NCBI GenBank assembly: GCA_002424365.1
Contig: DIRQ01000007.1
Coordinates: 1-29,155, forward strand
Length of the DNA stretch: 29,155 bases
Direction of reading: 5' to 3'
DNA from: Syntrophomonas sp. UBA5432
GTDB lineage: Bacteria > Bacillota > Syntrophomonadia > Syntrophomonadales > Syntrophomonadaceae
Shown here: positions 1 through 8,245 of the stretch, piece by piece
Layout of the letters: every line of letters starts with the position of its first letter
Position numbering within the stretch: the stretch's first letter is position 1
Notes under the pieces: generated by a model
The model's input: only the letters and a program-made list of their open reading frames with translations
Told to the model about the DNA's origin: nothing
Database searches by the model: none
Translations under genes and position numbers: made by a program

Positions 1-179
1 ACCCCACAAAACACTATAACATCAGCCTTAGTTTCTGCTGCCTGCCGGGCTAACTGCAGGGAATCCCCCACGAAATCAGCTATATCCTGAATCTCTGGCA
101 ATTGGTAGAAATGGGCCAGTATCAGGGCATTAAGTTCCCTTTTCCTACGGGTTATGAAGTCCCGTAATTCTAATGTCAT
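1..179 (-). CDS. nadA: Quinolinate synthase NadA, N-terminal fragment (cut by window edge)
   Basis: The first 59 codons of a minus-strand gene run off the left edge. The translation begins MTLELRDFITRRK and continues with the NadA N-terminal signature: ILAHFYQ, then PEIQDIADFVGDS, then VIVFCGV at the edge. In the family this region forms the first of three related domains and includes a conserved cysteine ligand of the 4Fe-4S cluster, seen here in FCGV. NadA condenses iminoaspartate with dihydroxyacetone phosphate to quinolinate in NAD synthesis. The ATG follows an AAGGAAG SD. It lies 73 bases downstream of panD on the same strand with no clear terminator between, so it may belong to the same vitamin operon. 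nadB and nadC may follow outside the window. Confidence 0.9.
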   Translation of the reverse strand, partial: MTLELRDFITRRKRELNALILAHFYQLPEIQDIADFVGDSLQLARQAAETKADVIVFCG

Positions 180-252
180 TATTACAACTTCCTTTGACAA
201 AATAATTATAATTAAAATGAAACTAAATCAAACGGAACTGTCCCCCTGGGAC

Positions 253-624
253 TTACTCGTAGCGACCCTGGCAAACTTTTTTGATGCTGTTGTTTTCCCC
301 AACAAATACCAGCCTGGGCTTATGGTTAGTGCACTTTTCGTCCTCCAGAATGGTATAGGTAAGTATAATAACCACATCACCCTTTTGCACCAGGCGAGCT
401 GCTGCTCCGTTTAAACAAATCACTCCAGAACCGCGTTCTCCCTCAATAACGTAGGTTTCGAAGCGTTCACCATTATTATTATTCACTATGGTTACTTTCT
501 CATTCTCCACTATATCAGCAGCATCCATCAATTCCTTATCAATAGTAATACTACCTACATAGTTCAAGGACGCATCGGTAACCACAGCACGGTGAATCTT
601 GGATTTTAGCATATAACGAAGCAC
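253..624 (-). CDS. panD: Aspartate 1-decarboxylase proenzyme
   Basis: This 123-residue protein decarboxylates L-aspartate to beta-alanine for pantothenate synthesis. It is a pyruvoyl enzyme made by self-cleavage, and the Gly24-Ser25 cleavage site is present in YVGSITID. Lys9, His11, Tyr22, Arg54 and Tyr58 fall at the positions used by the Escherichia coli enzyme. Length is normal for the family. The start is GTG: it gives the canonical MLRYMLKSKIHR beginning and has a GGAGGTG SD lying inside the end of panC. The panC stop is only 6 bases upstream, so the two genes are probably translationally coupled. panB, panC and panD together supply pantothenate. Confidence 0.97.
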   Translation of the reverse strand: MLRYMLKSKIHRAVVTDASLNYVGSITIDKELMDAADIVENEKVTIVNNNNGERFETYVIEGERGSGVICLNGAAARLVQKGDVVIILTYTILEDEKCTNHKPRLVFVGENNSIKKVCQGRYE

Positions 625-630
625 TTGTTT

Positions 631-1479
631 TTACACCTCCACCAACAGGTTGTCAATTAATCTAGTTTTACCAAACTTAACTGCTAGCGCGATCAATACC
701 CGGCCCTCAATTCTTTCTAGTCCAGAAAGATTGTCGCCGTTTAAGATTTCCACGTAATCTATCTCGGCATGAGAACTGGTTGCAATGGTTGCTTTGATCG
801 AAGCTATGAGCCTGGTTATATCCCTCTCTCCCCCTCTGATTTGTTCTTCTGCCTGTTTCAAGGCTTTGATGAGAACCAGGGCTTCCTGTCGCTGTACACC
901 CTCCAGGTAAACGTTGCGCGAACTCAGGGCGAGCCCGTCCTCTTCTCGGACTATAGGCACCGGAACAATTGTTAGAGGAAAATTAAGCTCTTTTACCATT
1001 TTTTGAATAATCAAAAGCTGCTGGGCATCTTTTTGCCCAAAGAACGCCATGTCGGGCAGACAGGCGTGAAAAAGTTTGGTACAAACGGTAGTGACTCCTT
1101 TAAAGTGCCCCGGCCGCGATGCACCGCACATTTTTTCCGTAATTTCACCAGTTACCTCAACACTGCTGCTAAACCCTGCCGGGTACATTTCCCGAGCCAA
1201 GGGCGCAAATAGAGCATCTACCCCGGCTGCTTCCAGCAGGGCGCTATCCCGGGTGAGATCCCGGGGATATTCTTCAAAGTCCTCTCCCTGCCCGAATTGC
1301 AGGGGATTTACAAATATGCTAACCACTACTTTATCACATTTTTCCCTGGCTTCCCGTACCAGTGAAAGGTGGCCATCATGAAGATAGCCCATGGTAGGTA
1401 CCAATCCTATGCTATTACCTTGTTTACGTGCTTGTAATGACCATTCCTGCATCTTGTTAATATTATTAAATACTTCCAT
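631..1479 (-). CDS. panC: Pantothenate synthetase (pantoate--beta-alanine ligase)
   Basis: This 282-residue cytoplasmic enzyme joins pantoate and beta-alanine using ATP. Family motifs are all present: PTMGYLHDGH around residues 28-37 (an HxGH nucleotidyltransferase signature), NPLQFGQGEDFEEYPR from about 58, GQKDAQQ from about 148 and SSRN at 186-189. The start was set at the ATG giving MEVFNN, because GAGGG lies 6 bases before it; an in-frame ATG two codons earlier abuts that SD and is unlikely. It follows panB by about 60 bases and is nearly fused to panD, in reaction order. Confidence 0.97.
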   Translation of the reverse strand: MEVFNNINKMQEWSLQARKQGNSIGLVPTMGYLHDGHLSLVREAREKCDKVVVSIFVNPLQFGQGEDFEEYPRDLTRDSALLEAAGVDALFAPLAREMYPAGFSSSVEVTGEITEKMCGASRPGHFKGVTTVCTKLFHACLPDMAFFGQKDAQQLLIIQKMVKELNFPLTIVPVPIVREEDGLALSSRNVYLEGVQRQEALVLIKALKQAEEQIRGGERDITRLIASIKATIATSSHAEIDYVEILNGDNLSGLERIEGRVLIALAVKFGKTRLIDNLLVEV

Positions 1480-1541
1480 AAACATCCCTCGTAATATTTC
1501 TAAGGCCGGGCAGGCTAAGGACCTGCCCGACTAGTTATAGA

Positions 1542-2372
1542 TTAGTACAGTTTATCCAGCACATCATCAGATATGGTGAAGCCATGTTCAGGACCAGGGA
1601 AACTGCCTTCCTCAACTTCCTTTTTGTAGGCTTTTAAGGCCTCCATAATCAGAGGCTGTAGGTCGACATACTTCTTAACAAATTTGGGAATATGCCCGGA
1701 GAACATCCCTAGCATATCATTTATTACCAGCACCTGCCCGTCACAGTATGGTCCTGCACCTATACCAATAGTAGGCACTGACACCTCTTCGGTCACTTTT
1801 TTAGCCAGGGCGGTGGGAACACCTTCCAGCACCATGGAAAATACTCCTACTTTCTCCAGAGCTTGAGCATCGCGCAAGAGCTTGCGTGCAGTTTCCAGGT
1901 CTTTCCCCTGTACCTTAAAGCCGCCAAACTGGTTGACTGATTGGGGAGTTAAACCTATATGCCCCATTACTGGAATCTGGGCATCGAGAATAGCTTTTAT
2001 TGCTTCTACTCTCTCTGTTCCGCCTTCTAGTTTTACTGCCTGGGCACCACCTTCCTGGATTAAACGACCGGCGTTGCGGACTGCTTCCTTAATGGAAATA
2101 TGGTAAGAAAGAAAGGGCATATCCGCTACTACCATCGCATTTTGGGTACCCCGTACTACTGCCCGGGTATGGTGAACCATGTCATCCATGGTAACTGCCA
2201 GGGTGTTTTCATAGCCCAGAACCACCATTCCCAGTGAATCGCCTACCAGTATCATATCCAGCCCTGCCTGGTCAACCAGACCGGCAGTGGAATAATCGTA
2301 TGAGGTAAGCATGCTGATTTTTTCCTGCTTAGCCTTTTTGTCTCTTAGGGTCGCTGTTGTAACTCTAGCCAT
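1542..2372 (-). CDS. panB: 3-methyl-2-oxobutanoate hydroxymethyltransferase
   Basis: This 276-residue TIM-barrel enzyme makes ketopantoate from alpha-ketoisovalerate and methylenetetrahydrofolate, the committed step to pantothenate. Visible family features are MLTSYDYSTAGLVDQAG near 21-37, VGDSLGMV with metal-binding Asp45, VVADMPF with Asp84, KLEGG near 114-118, GHIGLTPQ near 137 and VLEGV with the likely catalytic Glu near 183. Length is typical. The ATG follows AGGAGG with a 9-base spacer. Its C1 donor is a folate, which ties it to the folate genes just upstream in the same apparent operon. Confidence 0.97.
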   Translation of the reverse strand: MARVTTATLRDKKAKQEKISMLTSYDYSTAGLVDQAGLDMILVGDSLGMVVLGYENTLAVTMDDMVHHTRAVVRGTQNAMVVADMPFLSYHISIKEAVRNAGRLIQEGGAQAVKLEGGTERVEAIKAILDAQIPVMGHIGLTPQSVNQFGGFKVQGKDLETARKLLRDAQALEKVGVFSMVLEGVPTALAKKVTEEVSVPTIGIGAGPYCDGQVLVINDMLGMFSGHIPKFVKKYVDLQPLIMEALKAYKKEVEEGSFPGPEHGFTISDDVLDKLY

Positions 2373-2404
2373 GGTATATAACCTCCTTAGAGAGCACGCC
2401 AGAC

Positions 2405-3301
2405 CTAACTGGCGCTGGCAATCTGCGAGAGTTTTTTCATAAATACCTGCTGAAACTCTTCCATGCTCTGCTGGTTTATAGTGCCCTTTTCAACCGCAAT
2501 CTGGGCAGTATAAAATCCCAGCCAGCTATACAGCTTCATAAGCTCTGGAGCCATCTCTTGCAGACAGTCAAGATGTTTTAATATAGTGCTTAAATCGCCC
2601 CGGGAAATAGGCCCGGTTAGGGCTTTGGGAATACCTATATTTTCTATGTTATTAACTGTACCATTAATGAGCGGCAGCAGAGCCCTGCTGGCAATCTGCC
2701 TGGGAATTCCGGTAGACTCCAGTAGTTTAATACCAAAATCAATAATTGTAACCAGATAATTGGAAACCACACAGGCCCCCGCATGGTACAATGGCTTGGC
2801 CTTGCGATCAATAAAAAAGTATTCTCCCCCCAGGGATTCTACAATACAAACAGCAGTATCATAGGCTTCCCGGTCTCCCTCAATACTGAAAATAGAGCCA
2901 GGAAGATTGTCAATAGCCCGTTCAACACTAGCAAATGATTGCAAGGGATGTACGGATAAAACTTGGGCACCAAAATCTTCGGCCCGGTCTAGAATCTCCG
3001 AAGACTGGGCCCCGCTCATGTGGACTACTATCTGTCCAGCATTAATAGCGCCTATGTCCGCCAGGCTATCGATAACGCCCTCGATAGCCGTATCAGTAGT
3101 AGTTATAAATAAGATATCAGCCGAGCGAGAAACTTCTTGAGGTGATGTAAAAGCGGTACATCCAATCCGTTCCACAAGCTCTTTTGTAGATTCGAATTTT
3201 ATATCATACACACTCGTAATCTCATAGCCCTTGTTTTTGAGTACCACCCCAACAGCCGTTCCTACAACTCCCGCCCCGATGATGCCTATCCTTTTATCCA
3301 T
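2405..3301 (-). CDS. Rossmann-fold/DUF2520 reductase, candidate PanG-type ketopantoate reductase
   Basis: This 298-residue protein has an N-terminal NAD(P)-binding Rossmann motif GAGVVG at residues 9-14, a HMSGAQSSEIL segment near 94-104, HPLQSF near 118-123 and YHAGACVVSNYLV near 172-184. Together these mark the family with an F420/NADP-oxidoreductase-like N-terminus and a DUF2520 C-terminus. It sits 32 bases upstream of panB. Pantothenate synthesis needs ketopantoate reduction between PanB and PanC, and no panE or ilvC is in the window. From memory, a protein class called PanG performs this step in Francisella and Enterococcus; I believe it belongs to this family but cannot check. The family is confident; the reaction is inferred. 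An AGAGGGGG SD precedes the ATG. Confidence 0.8.
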   Translation of the reverse strand: MDKRIGIIGAGVVGTAVGVVLKNKGYEITSVYDIKFESTKELVERIGCTAFTSPQEVSRSADILFITTTDTAIEGVIDSLADIGAINAGQIVVHMSGAQSSEILDRAEDFGAQVLSVHPLQSFASVERAIDNLPGSIFSIEGDREAYDTAVCIVESLGGEYFFIDRKAKPLYHAGACVVSNYLVTIIDFGIKLLESTGIPRQIASRALLPLINGTVNNIENIGIPKALTGPISRGDLSTILKHLDCLQEMAPELMKLYSWLGFYTAQIAVEKGTINQQSMEEFQQVFMKKLSQIASAS

Positions 3302-3420
3302 CCTTATAACCCCCTCTGTGGATATGGGTAATCAACTCATCAGCTGCTAAAAATGTCTCGTCCTGTTCCTAAGAGGATACAGGCAAAACTTCCAATAAAC
3401 GGAGTATCGGCGGGAGACCC

Positions 3421-3915
3421 CTATATTTTTCTAATTCCTCTGTTTCCTTCTCGGTCTAATGCGTTAATCAACACCTCCTTGAGTTTGACTCCATCTTCAG
3501 GAAATACCAACCCTGAATTTATTTCCTCAAGTGGAATCAGGACAAACAACCGTTCACGCATATGGGGATGAGGGACTTTTAAATTTGGTAAGTTGATTAT
3601 CTCATCACCATATAAAAGAATGTCCAGATCTATACTACGGGGGCCCCATCTTACGTTCCGCTGGCGGCCCATTTTAATTTCAATTTTATGTAACCGATCG
3701 AGCAAATCTAATGCTGACAGCCCGGTTCGAACTTCTATAACCTGATTAACAAAATCTTCTTGTTCAGTGTTTCCCCAAGGGGAAGTTAAATAAAGGGACG
3801 AAGCCTGGGTGACCTCCAAATCCCTTATCTTATATATCATTTCCCGGGCTTTTTGCAGTTGCCCGACTTTGTTTCCTATGTTTGAACCTAGTCCTATATA
3901 AACAGTATTTATCAC
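3421..3915 (-). CDS. folK: 6-hydroxymethyl-7,8-dihydropterin pyrophosphokinase (HPPK)
   Basis: This 164-residue enzyme transfers pyrophosphate from ATP to hydroxymethyldihydropterin in folate synthesis. Diagnostic motifs are YIGLGSNIG near 6-14, SPWG near 45-48, RWGPRSIDLDIL near 89-100 with the two Mg-binding aspartates (96 and 98), and PHPHMRER near 115-122. The start is GTG, preceded by a weak AAGGGTG SD. It lies about 80 bases after folB and 119 bases before the DUF2520 reductase on the same strand, giving the order folP-folB-folK. The next enzyme in the pathway, FolP, is encoded upstream. Confidence 0.96.
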   Translation of the reverse strand: MINTVYIGLGSNIGNKVGQLQKAREMIYKIRDLEVTQASSLYLTSPWGNTEQEDFVNQVIEVRTGLSALDLLDRLHKIEIKMGRQRNVRWGPRSIDLDILLYGDEIINLPNLKVPHPHMRERLFVLIPLEEINSGLVFPEDGVKLKEVLINALDREGNRGIRKI

Positions 3916-3997
3916 AGTTTCACCCTTAAAATAGCATATCGTTACATTGTGAGCAAGGAGTTATTTGAATTATTAATTATTTAATTTTTTTTAGGCT

Positions 3998-4354
3998 TTA
4001 GGCCTTGCGCCGAATTTTAACGGCAAAGTATTGAAATTCTCCTTCTACTGGGGCTTCGGGTTTATAAACAATTACTTCCACGGCCAGCAGGGGAAATCTT
4101 TTAAGCAGGGCCTGAGCAATTTTTTCAGCCAGGGCTTCTATTAAACTACAAGAAGGGCCTTCGACAACGTTTTGCACCAGTTTATATACCTGTTCATAGT
4201 CTACAGTGAGATTTAAATCGTCCTGCTGTCCTGCAGCCTGTAAATCAAGAAATAATTCCAAGTCAACCTGGAATAGCTGTGGAGTAGTTTTTTCGCCTTC
4301 TAATACCCCATGGCAAGCATTAAAACTTAAACCCCGAGCAATGATACTATCCAT
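3998..4354 (-). CDS. folB: Dihydroneopterin aldolase
   Basis: This 118-residue enzyme cleaves dihydroneopterin to hydroxymethyldihydropterin and glycolaldehyde. The family pattern is clear: ACHGVLEGEK near residues 13-22 with the active-site glutamate, VDYEQVY near 51-57 with the conserved tyrosine, a LIEALAEKIA helix near 71-80, and VYKPEAPVEG near the C-terminus with the catalytic lysine. The ATG start overlaps the end of folP by 8 bases, which suggests translational coupling. Its product is the substrate of the adjacent folK enzyme. Confidence 0.95.
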   Translation of the reverse strand: MDSIIARGLSFNACHGVLEGEKTTPQLFQVDLELFLDLQAAGQQDDLNLTVDYEQVYKLVQNVVEGPSCSLIEALAEKIAQALLKRFPLLAVEVIVYKPEAPVEGEFQYFAVKIRRKA

Positions 4355-5540
4355 TTTCCTGCATCACCGCATCTGTCATAGTTGCTACCCGTTTACTGGC
4401 CTTTACATCGTGTACCCTTATAATATCAGCACCATTCATAATTGCTATGGCTACTGCCGCTAAACTGCCTTCCAAACGCTCATTTACTTCCAGTCCCAGG
4501 GTTTGTCCGATAAAGGATTTACGCGATGCCCCTATCAGAATCGGTTTTCCAAGGCTACGGAAGTCCCCCAGGCGCTTTAAGAGTAAACGATTCCCCCCCA
4601 GGGTTTTACCAAATCCTATACCCGGGTCAACGATGATTTTTTCCCCGGGAAGTCCAGCATCTACTGCCCTTCCAATGGCATCTTCCAGTTCAGTTATAAT
4701 ATCAGCTACCAAATCCCGGTAAGGTTCCCCCGAGCGTATTTGCATACGATTATGCATCAGGACTACCGGAGCCTGTTTTTCTACTAACACCGGTAAGAGT
4801 TCAGAATCAAGCTGCAGACAACCAATATCGTTTATAATATGGGCTCCGTTTTCCAGAGCAGCCCGGGCGACCCGTCCCCGGAAGGTGTCAATGGATATGA
4901 TTATGTCTTCTGCGACCAGTCTATCCATAACTGGAAGCAGCCTATTTATTTCTTCTTCTTCCCCAGCCATAACTGAGTCCGGCCGGGAGGAAGCAGCGCC
5001 AATATCTATGATGTCTGCACCCTCATCTACCATTTCCCGGGCTCGCTTTACCGCTTGGTCGGGATTAAGATATTTCCCACCATCGGAAAAGGAATCGGGA
5101 GTAATATTAAGAATCCCCATTACCAGAGTACGCTCGCCCAGTTTTAATATTTTTCCATGGGGTAGTTCTATAATTTGCTGTTTGGGCTCTATTGCCGCCA
5201 GTATATTTTCTATTTCTATAGCTACCTTTTTTAGACCAAAGGGCTGTACCTTAAGTTTACGCAGCAGTAGTCGATAATGTTTTAAGGTACCCATAAGCAG
5301 GACATCGCCGGGACCTTCACCGGATAAGGCCTGCCGAGGTATGGCTGCTTCGCCTCCCTTGGATAGCATTTCTTGCTTAATGATGTTGGCACCCTGGAAA
5401 GAAATATCTTTTAGTTTGATGCAGTAAAAATTGGCCTTGGGTAAGAGGTAGGGGTAAGCTCCTGGGTCTACCCCGATTTCTTCTAGAACCCTCCTGGCCT
5501 CCCGCTGATTTCGAATTAATATTACATGGCTCCCAGGCAA
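4347..5540 (-). CDS. folP: Dihydropteroate synthase with an extra N-terminal domain
   Basis: This 397-residue protein condenses hydroxymethyldihydropterin pyrophosphate with p-aminobenzoate. The DHPS barrel occupies roughly residues 136-397: NITPDSFSDGG at 145-155, DIIDIGAASSRP near 176-187, SIDTF near 216, NDIG near 237, LMHNR near 261, and a later GASRKSFIG loop that binds the pterin substrate. Before it lie about 135 residues not found in compact enzymes such as that of E. coli (about 280 residues). This extension has no membrane segment, and similar long forms are known in some clostridia. The start is TTG with a strong GGGAGG SD 7 bases away. It overlaps folB and follows the HD gene by 17 bases. 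Confidence 0.95.
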   Translation of the reverse strand: MPGSHVILIRNQREARRVLEEIGVDPGAYPYLLPKANFYCIKLKDISFQGANIIKQEMLSKGGEAAIPRQALSGEGPGDVLLMGTLKHYRLLLRKLKVQPFGLKKVAIEIENILAAIEPKQQIIELPHGKILKLGERTLVMGILNITPDSFSDGGKYLNPDQAVKRAREMVDEGADIIDIGAASSRPDSVMAGEEEEINRLLPVMDRLVAEDIIISIDTFRGRVARAALENGAHIINDIGCLQLDSELLPVLVEKQAPVVLMHNRMQIRSGEPYRDLVADIITELEDAIGRAVDAGLPGEKIIVDPGIGFGKTLGGNRLLLKRLGDFRSLGKPILIGASRKSFIGQTLGLEVNERLEGSLAAVAIAIMNGADIIRVHDVKASKRVATMTDAVMQENG

Positions 5541-5557
5541 TAAACTTCCTCCCGTAA

Positions 5558-6091
5558 TTAATACTCAAACCCGCTAATGTTTATCTCTTTATATTTAGCC
5601 TTGGGACATTGGGGACGGTCGGGGCATTCGCTGCAAATTCGAGACAAATTATCCGCCCGGTGCAGGCGTTCACCCAGAAAGCTCATATCCCGGCTAATGT
5701 TACGGTGTTCATAAATGGCTCGGCAAATTATCTCTACCTCATTAGGGTTAAAAAAGGCTCGGGCCAGAATATCCCTGGCCAATCGTGACCCATAGGAGGC
5801 GTGGTCGATTCCCTCCCGGTATTCTTTCCATTTACCTATATCATGCAACAATCCGGCTGTATATATCACTTCTTTGGCTGCTAATTTACCACTTAATCCA
5901 CTTTCTTTTATAAAATAATTCAGATCATTGTGTTCTAGAACCAGAATATATGCAATTCGGGCTACATCCAGATGATGACTAAAATCGTGCTGACAAAATT
6001 TCGGCTGCAGCTCTTCCTCCACGTTATAATTCATATATTGCCGGTAAAGTGTATCATTTATTAATAACTCCACCCTTTTCAAAACATTCAC
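5558..6091 (-). CDS. HD-domain metal-dependent phosphohydrolase with a cysteine-rich tail, first gene of the folate operon
   Basis: This 177-residue HD-superfamily protein has His40 in FSHHLDVARIA, the His83-Asp84 doublet in LLHDIGKW, further histidines at 97 (DHASYG) and 129 (EHRN), and Asp147 in HRADNLSR. Cys153, Cys156 and Cys162 form a CxxC-x5-C cluster that may bind zinc. No membrane segment is seen. As first gene of a folate cluster it could act on a pterin phosphate: the archaeal MptB cyclic phosphodiesterase in pterin synthesis is an HD enzyme. This is inference; (p)ppGpp, nucleotide or general housekeeping substrates are also possible. The start is uncertain: GTG at 6091 has a poor SD, while a TTG three codons later sits 8 bases after GGGG. 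Confidence 0.8.
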   Translation of the reverse strand: MNVLKRVELLINDTLYRQYMNYNVEEELQPKFCQHDFSHHLDVARIAYILVLEHNDLNYFIKESGLSGKLAAKEVIYTAGLLHDIGKWKEYREGIDHASYGSRLARDILARAFFNPNEVEIICRAIYEHRNISRDMSFLGERLHRADNLSRICSECPDRPQCPKAKYKEINISGFEY

Positions 6092-6105
6092 CCCAAATAA
6101 TTAAT

Positions 6106-6130
6106 TACTAATACATGTATTAGTATTATA
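6106..6130 (-). promoter_or_regulatory. Perfect 20-bp palindrome abutting a TATAAT box upstream of the folate-pantothenate operon
   Basis: TACTAATACATGTATTAGTA (6106-6125) is its own reverse complement over all 20 bases. On the minus strand a TATAAT sits at 6125-6130, so the palindrome covers the expected transcription start, the usual place for a repressor operator. No good -35 box is found 16-18 bases upstream of the TATAAT. The operon's first start codon is about 15 bases downstream. The regulator is unknown. Confidence 0.6.
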
Positions 6131-6243
6131 TTAAACGATACCATCAAAAATCCTTCACCAACTTGTGAAAATAATCAATTCTTCTCTTTTTTCCAGCAAA
6201 TCAGACAAAAGAAGGCTTGGCAAGAAAGGCCTATAGTTAGTAA

Positions 6244-6289
6244 AGGGACGTTTCGTCCGCCACAGCTTGGTGGTAAACGTAACGTCCCT
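6244..6289 (-). terminator. Nested hairpin downstream of ftsH, possible terminator
   Basis: AGGGACGTT (6244-6252) and AACGTCCCT (6281-6289) form a 9-bp stem enclosing a smaller CCAC/GGTGG hairpin. It begins about 20 bases after the ftsH stop. Read on the minus strand only three T residues follow, so it may be a weak terminator or a processing stem. Confidence 0.45.
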
Positions 6290-6310
6290 CTTTTGATACA
6301 AAATGAACCC

Positions 6311-8131
6311 TTATGCTTCTGTTGTTTCATTTTTCTGGTCACCCATGATTTCTGCAAATTCTTCAGCTTCCATGGTTTCCTGTTCCATCAGGCGGGCAGC
6401 TACTTCATGAAGTTTATCCATGTTTTCTTTCAATATATCTTCGGCCTTTTGATAGCTGCTTTCAATATAGGCACTAGCCTCTTTGTCTATAGCATAAGCA
6501 ATGGCATCAGAATAGTTACGATCCCGGGATATATCCCGTCCCAGGAAAACTTCCTCACTCTTGTGCCCAAAGGTGATAGGGCCTAATTCTTCGGACATAC
6601 CGTACTCGGTAATCATTTTCCGTACGATACTGCTGGCCCTCTCCAAGTCATTCTGGGCCCCGGTACTAATATCGTTTAGAACCAGAGCTTCGGCTACCCT
6701 TCCTCCCAGTAGAGTGGTAATCTCGTCCAGCAGGTAGGAGCGGGTAATATAGTTTCGGTCTTCCTCCGGTAATAACAGGGTATAGCCACCTGCACGTCCG
6801 CGGGGAATGATGGAGATTTTATGCAGTTTATCAGTATTGGGAAGAAAATAGCTGACTATAGCATGGCCACCTTCGTGGTATGCCACCAATTTTTTCTCTT
6901 TTTCCGATATAACCCGAGATTTTTTCTCCGGTCCGGCAATAACTCTTTCGATTGACTCTTCCAGTTCTTCCATACCTACAGTTTCCTTACCCCGCCGGGC
7001 TGCTAATAGAGCAGCTTCGTTAACCATGTTAGCCAAATCAGCCCCGGTAAAGCCTGGAGTACGTTTGGCCAGGACCGCGAGGTCGATGTCTTCGGCTATC
7101 GGTTTGCCCTTGATGTGCACTTTAAGGATAGCTTCTCTCCCCTTAACGTCAGGGCGATCAATTAGTATATGGCGATCAAATCTTCCCGGCCTTAGGAGAG
7201 CGGGATCTAAAATATCCGGCCGGTTGGTGGCGGCCATAACAATTATACCCTCATTGGTACTGAACCCATCCATTTCTACCAGCAGCTGGTTGAGGGTTTG
7301 CTCTCTTTCATCATGTCCTCCTCCGAGACCTGCTCCCCGCTGTCGACCTACCGCATCTATTTCATCTATAAATACTATACAGGGAGAATTTTTTTTGGCC
7401 TGTTCAAAGAGATCACGAACCCTGGCAGCTCCAACTCCCACAAACATTTCTACAAAGTCAGATCCACTTATGGAGAAGAAAGGAACCCCGGCTTCACCGG
7501 CAACAGCTCTGGCCATCAGGGTTTTACCCGTTCCCGGTGCACCAAAAAGCAGAACTCCCTTGGGGATTTTAGCCCCTATCTGGATAAATTTGCCCGGGTT
7601 TTTTAGAAACTCTACTACTTCTTCCATTTCCTCTTTGGCTTCTTCGGCTCCGGCCACATCTTTAAAGGTTATATCGATCTCTTCCCCACTCATCATGCGG
7701 GCCTTACTTTTGCCAAACTGCATAACCCGATTTCCTCCACCTTGAGTTTGGTTCATGATGAAAATTAAAAAGGCAATCAGGATAAGAATAGGAAACAGGG
7801 TGGTAAGAAGTGACATCCACCAGGGGGTGGGTGGCACCGGAACCACTTTGAAATCAACCTTTTTATCGGTAAGCAGTTTAATTATGTCGCCTTCCTTGGG
7901 TGCAGTAAAAGTATAAACGGTCTTATTATTTAACTGGCCTTTTATGCGGTAGATGTTATCACCTACTTCTAATTCAGCCGTTTTAACCTGCCCCTGCTCA
8001 ACTTTGGTATAAAACTGCGGATAGGTAAGTTCACTTACCTTGGTCTCGCGATTGGAGGTTAATTGTATGACAAATAGGGCCATCAATACTATAAGCACAT
8101 ATATGGCAACGGTTTTCAGAGTTCTATCCAA
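6311..8131 (-). CDS. ftsH: ATP-dependent zinc metalloprotease FtsH
   Basis: This 606-residue membrane AAA+ protease degrades misassembled membrane proteins and short-lived regulators; in Bacillus it is also needed for sporulation. TM1 spans about residues 7-24 and TM2 about 104-126, with a small extracytoplasmic domain between. The AAA domain shows Walker A GAPGTGKT (197-204), Walker B VFIDEID (253-259) and the second region of homology ATNRPDILDP (301-310) to R314. Zinc ligands are HEGGH (419-423) and a likely third ligand, Asp495, in QNDLERAS. It starts at TTG, 8 bases after GGGGAGG. It has its own sigma-A promoter. In Bacillus hprT lies between tilS and ftsH; here that gene is missing. Confidence 0.98.
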   Translation of the reverse strand: MDRTLKTVAIYVLIVLMALFVIQLTSNRETKVSELTYPQFYTKVEQGQVKTAELEVGDNIYRIKGQLNNKTVYTFTAPKEGDIIKLLTDKKVDFKVVPVPPTPWWMSLLTTLFPILILIAFLIFIMNQTQGGGNRVMQFGKSKARMMSGEEIDITFKDVAGAEEAKEEMEEVVEFLKNPGKFIQIGAKIPKGVLLFGAPGTGKTLMARAVAGEAGVPFFSISGSDFVEMFVGVGAARVRDLFEQAKKNSPCIVFIDEIDAVGRQRGAGLGGGHDEREQTLNQLLVEMDGFSTNEGIIVMAATNRPDILDPALLRPGRFDRHILIDRPDVKGREAILKVHIKGKPIAEDIDLAVLAKRTPGFTGADLANMVNEAALLAARRGKETVGMEELEESIERVIAGPEKKSRVISEKEKKLVAYHEGGHAIVSYFLPNTDKLHKISIIPRGRAGGYTLLLPEEDRNYITRSYLLDEITTLLGGRVAEALVLNDISTGAQNDLERASSIVRKMITEYGMSEELGPITFGHKSEEVFLGRDISRDRNYSDAIAYAIDKEASAYIESSYQKAEDILKENMDKLHEVAARLMEQETMEAEEFAEIMGDQKNETTEA

Positions 8132-8171
8132 GAATATTTCCTCCCCTTTGGAGTATTGAGAATATCGTCAT

Positions 8172-8200
8172 ATTTTAGCATACTTAGTCGTCCTTTTCAA
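8172..8200 (-). promoter_or_regulatory. Sigma-A promoter for ftsH
   Basis: On the minus strand TTGAAA (8195-8200) and TAAAAT (8172-8177) are separated by exactly 17 bases. The -10 box ends about 40 bases before the TTG start codon, leaving a short leader carrying the GGGGAGG SD. Confidence 0.65.
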
Positions 8201-8245
8201 TTATAGCCTAATATCATCAATTTGGGGATTGATTTAAGAAAAATG

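Noticed and set aside
180..252. Possible terminator between panD and nadA
   Set aside because: Only a short GTCC/GGAC stem and no T-run; read-through is more likely.
6175..6357. 60-residue minus-strand reading frame between the HD gene and ftsH
   Set aside because: It overlaps the ftsH end, contains the hairpin and has Cys-rich, unstructured sequence without SD support.
7026..7745. Long plus-strand reading frame opposite ftsH (239 codons)
   Set aside because: It is the antisense of the conserved AAA region and has biased Ser/Pro/Arg content typical of shadow frames.
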